NCBI GenBank assembly: GCA_002306815.1
Contig: DBTA01000062.1
Coordinates: 18,330 to 82,329, forward strand
Direction: 5' to 3'
Source: Dehalococcoidia bacterium UBA1328
GTDB lineage: Bacteria > Chloroflexota > Dehalococcoidia > Lucifugimonadales > Lucifugimonadaceae
Length of the DNA: 64,000 bases
The notes beneath the pieces are model-generated. The model had not been told where the DNA came from, searched no databases, and worked only from the letters and a program-made list of their open reading frames with translations. Below are positions 62,399 through 64,000 of the stretch, piece by piece. Both the position numbers and the translations under genes were made by a program. Within the stretch, counting starts at the first letter, position 1. The number at the start of each line of letters is the position of its first letter.

Positions 62399-63187
62399 AT
62401 GGGTCAGAAGACACACCCGATCGGGTTCAGACTCGGCGGCGTACAGGATTGGCGAGCTCATTGGTTCGCTGCTAAGGGTTCGGACTACCGGCGTCTTACA
62501 GATGAAGACCAGAAAATTCGCAGTCTGATCAATGGTCGATATGCTGAATCTGGCGCTATCTCTCGGGTAGAGATCGAGAGAGGCGCTCAGGATCTTGTCG
62601 TAACGATCAACACTGCTCGACCTGGAATCATAATTGGTCGAGGTGGAACACGAGTTGATGATCTTCGAAGCGATCTCGAAAAACTCACAGCGAAGCGTTC
62701 CAGACTAAATATTCAAGAGATCCGTCAGCCGGAACTCGACGCAACTCTGGTCGGTCAGTCGATCGCAGAACAGCTCGAGCGACGTGTCGCTTACCGACGT
62801 GCAGTTCGACTTGCAATGCAGCGAACGATGCAGTCTGGCGCGCTCGGCATCAAGGTAGTTGTTTCAGGGCGACTCGGCGGAGCAGAAATCGCTCGAACCG
62901 ACAAGCAGAAGGAAGGTCGAACTCCGCTCCACACGCTGCGAGCGCAGATAGACTTCGCTGTTTCTGAGGCAAAGACTACTTTTGGTGTTATCGGCATCAA
63001 GGTTTGGATCTACACAGGCGACATGATTCCGTCTGCTGAAAACCTGCGGGCACGTGCACAGTCACGACTCTCACTTGGTGCATCGCAGGAAAATCAGAAC
63101 AACTCTGGTGGTGGGTCACGATCGGGTGGTGGACGCTCTTCGTCGAGAGCAACGAAAGAGTCGAGTTTAAGCGAGAGCGGGAGTTAA
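62399..63187 (+). CDS. rpsC: 30S ribosomal protein S3
   Basis: A 262-residue protein at the mRNA entry channel. MGQKTHPIGFRLG, the KH-domain loop GIIIGRGGTRVDDLR, ALGIKVVVSGRLGGAEIARTD and GVIGIKVWIYTGD are standard. The last 45 residues are a Gly/Ser/Arg-rich tail beyond the conserved end, longer than in E. coli (233 residues) and probably disordered. Confidence 0.97.
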   Translation: MGQKTHPIGFRLGGVQDWRAHWFAAKGSDYRRLTDEDQKIRSLINGRYAESGAISRVEIERGAQDLVVTINTARPGIIIGRGGTRVDDLRSDLEKLTAKRSRLNIQEIRQPELDATLVGQSIAEQLERRVAYRRAVRLAMQRTMQSGALGIKVVVSGRLGGAEIARTDKQKEGRTPLHTLRAQIDFAVSEAKTTFGVIGIKVWIYTGDMIPSAENLRARAQSRLSLGASQENQNNSGGGSRSGGGRSSSRATKESSLSESGS

Positions 63188-63189
63188 CA

Positions 63190-63606
63190 ATGCTTCAGCC
63201 AAAGCGAACAAAATTTAGAAAAGACCACCGTGGCAAAATGGGCGGTATCCGTACCAAAGGTTCAACTATGGTTTACGGAGAATTCGGTCTTAAGGCAGAA
63301 GGACCTGGATGGGTTTCTGCTCGAGAGATAGAAGCAGCTCGACGTGCGATCACCGGTTACGTAAAGCGTGGAGGTCAGCTCTGGGTACGATTGTTCCCAG
63401 ACAAGCCGGTCAGCTCACGGCCTGCTGAAACTAGGATGGGTGGTGGTAAGGGTGCGGTAGATCGCTGGGTTGCAGTTGTGCGACGTGGTCGAATGCTCTA
63501 CGAAATCGCCGATGTTCCGGAAGAGGCAGCACGTGAGGCTCTGCGACGAGCTGGTCACAAGCTCAACATTCCAACCCGGATCGTCGCACGGAGTGAAGAA
63601 TTTTAG
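63190..63606 (+). CDS. rplP: 50S ribosomal protein L16
   Basis: A 138-residue protein near the A site. [49 protein letters not shown] and [25 protein letters not shown] match the family across its length. The start is three bases after the rpsC stop. Confidence 0.97.
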   Translation: MLQPKRTKFRKDHRGKMGGIRTKGSTMVYGEFGLKAEGPGWVSAREIEAARRAITGYVKRGGQLWVRLFPDKPVSSRPAETRMGGGKGAVDRWVAVVRRGRMLYEIADVPEEAAREALRRAGHKLNIPTRIVARSEEF

Positions 63607-63666
63607 GTTGCCTGCAATCTGGTTACGAAAAGTGACAGATCCAGGCCAGGTTAGAATTGACAAACG

Positions 63667-63891
63667 ATGCGTATTAGTGAAGTAAGAGAACTGAACGACA
63701 CCGAACTCACCAAAGAGTTGGGTGATCAGGAACGCGCCCTTATGAACCTCCGATTCCGCAAGGCGACGATGCAGTTGACGAACACGAATGAAGTCGGGCG
63801 CACTCGAAAGACGATTGCGCGCATCAAGACTGTGATCCGAGAACGACAAATCACGACCAAGTTGGAAGCCGCTAAGGCAGAGGGAGAATAG
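63667..63891 (+). CDS. rpmC: 50S ribosomal protein L29
   Basis: A 74-residue helical protein at the tunnel exit. MRISEVRELNDTELTKELGD, LMNLRFRKATMQLTNTNEV and the RKTIARIKTVIRER end are typical. A 60-base gap after rplP is the widest in this part of the operon; TTAGAATTGAC in it has no clear promoter partner. Confidence 0.95.
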   Translation: MRISEVRELNDTELTKELGDQERALMNLRFRKATMQLTNTNEVGRTRKTIARIKTVIRERQITTKLEAAKAEGE

Positions 63892-63892
63892 G

Positions 63893-64000
63893 TTGGCGCG
63901 CAAACAGCAAACCGGCACTGTTCTGAAAGACAAGAACCACAAGAGCGTTGTAGTTGGTGTTTCTTGGCTGCAACGTGACCGTATTTATAAAAAGGCTCGC
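63893..64000 (+). CDS. rpsQ: 30S ribosomal protein S17 (5' part, cut by the window edge)
   Basis: The first 36 codons are present. TTG at 63893, one base after the rpmC stop, begins a frame with ARKQQTGTVLKDKNHKSVVV and RDRIYKK, the S17 N-terminal pattern (GxVxSdKMdKTvvV). This is the standard next gene of the S10 operon. The remainder lies outside the window. Confidence 0.92.
   Translation, partial: MARKQQTGTVLKDKNHKSVVVGVSWLQRDRIYKKAR

Noticed and set aside
1..64000. CRISPR arrays, tRNA genes, rRNA genes, insertion sequences or prophage
   Set aside because: I looked for regular direct repeats with spacers, for T-loop GTTCRAN patterns with matching stems in the gaps, and for transposase or phage structural motifs, and found none that held. 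This was by eye, so a tRNA or covariance search would be a firmer test.

Overview
The window is chromosomal DNA of a free-living bacterium, most likely a marine member of the Chloroflexota (Dehalococcoidia or SAR202-like). This placement is inference. It rests on lipoproteins with a Pro/Thr-rich linker after the lipobox, an Actinobacteria-type GlnR next to glutamine synthetase, LexA boxes of the Gram-positive GAAC-N4-GTTC type, a ribosomal protein S12 with an internal insertion, and the N-terminus of an archaellin, a protein whose gene clusters are known in some Chloroflexota. Most genes are housekeeping genes. I found no rRNA, tRNA, insertion sequence, prophage or CRISPR array.

Layout. 1-4.7 kb: small redox enzymes, a TauE-like permease and a repeat lipoprotein. 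4.9-9 kb: cinA, a two-gene cassette under a promoter with two LexA boxes, and a MEMO-family protein. 9-14.5 kb: phoU and pstB without pstSCA, a GH63-like glycosidase, rlmN and a SelA-like PLP enzyme. 14.5-15.3 kb: a poorly coding gap holding a 40-codon archaellin remnant. 15.3-21.2 kb: transaldolase, a large flavin/iron-sulfur oxidoreductase, TerC and a GreA with an extra N-terminal domain. 21.3-25.6 kb: the rpmH-rnpA-yidD-(beta-propeller lipoprotein)-yidC-jag cluster for RNase P and membrane protein insertion, ending in a clear terminator. 25.7-32.3 kb: a sugar kinase, a thioredoxin-like protein, a putative restriction-modification pair, a membrane iron-sulfur oxidoreductase and a UbiA-type prenyltransferase. 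32.4-39.4 kb: tlyA, purF-purM-purH, a glycosyltransferase and nicotinate phosphoribosyltransferase. 39.4-47.1 kb: tilS, a CNNM/CorC protein, recA, an HtrA protease and nadE. 47.1-55.6 kb: a nitrogen block of gltD, gltB, glnA and a GlnR-like regulator. 55.8-64 kb: the str-S10 ribosomal operon from rpsL to the start of rpsQ, without tuf.

The most informative observations are these. The archaellin fragment is shorter than typical gene-calling limits. The LexA-box promoter drives two unrecognised genes, and recA has a matching near-consensus box, which suggests an SOS regulon. The GreA carries a domain like the core-binding domain of tyrosine recombinases. A small putative endonuclease has a BamHI-like D...ExE site and overlaps its methyltransferase gene. 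The atypical GlnR probably controls ammonium assimilation beside it.
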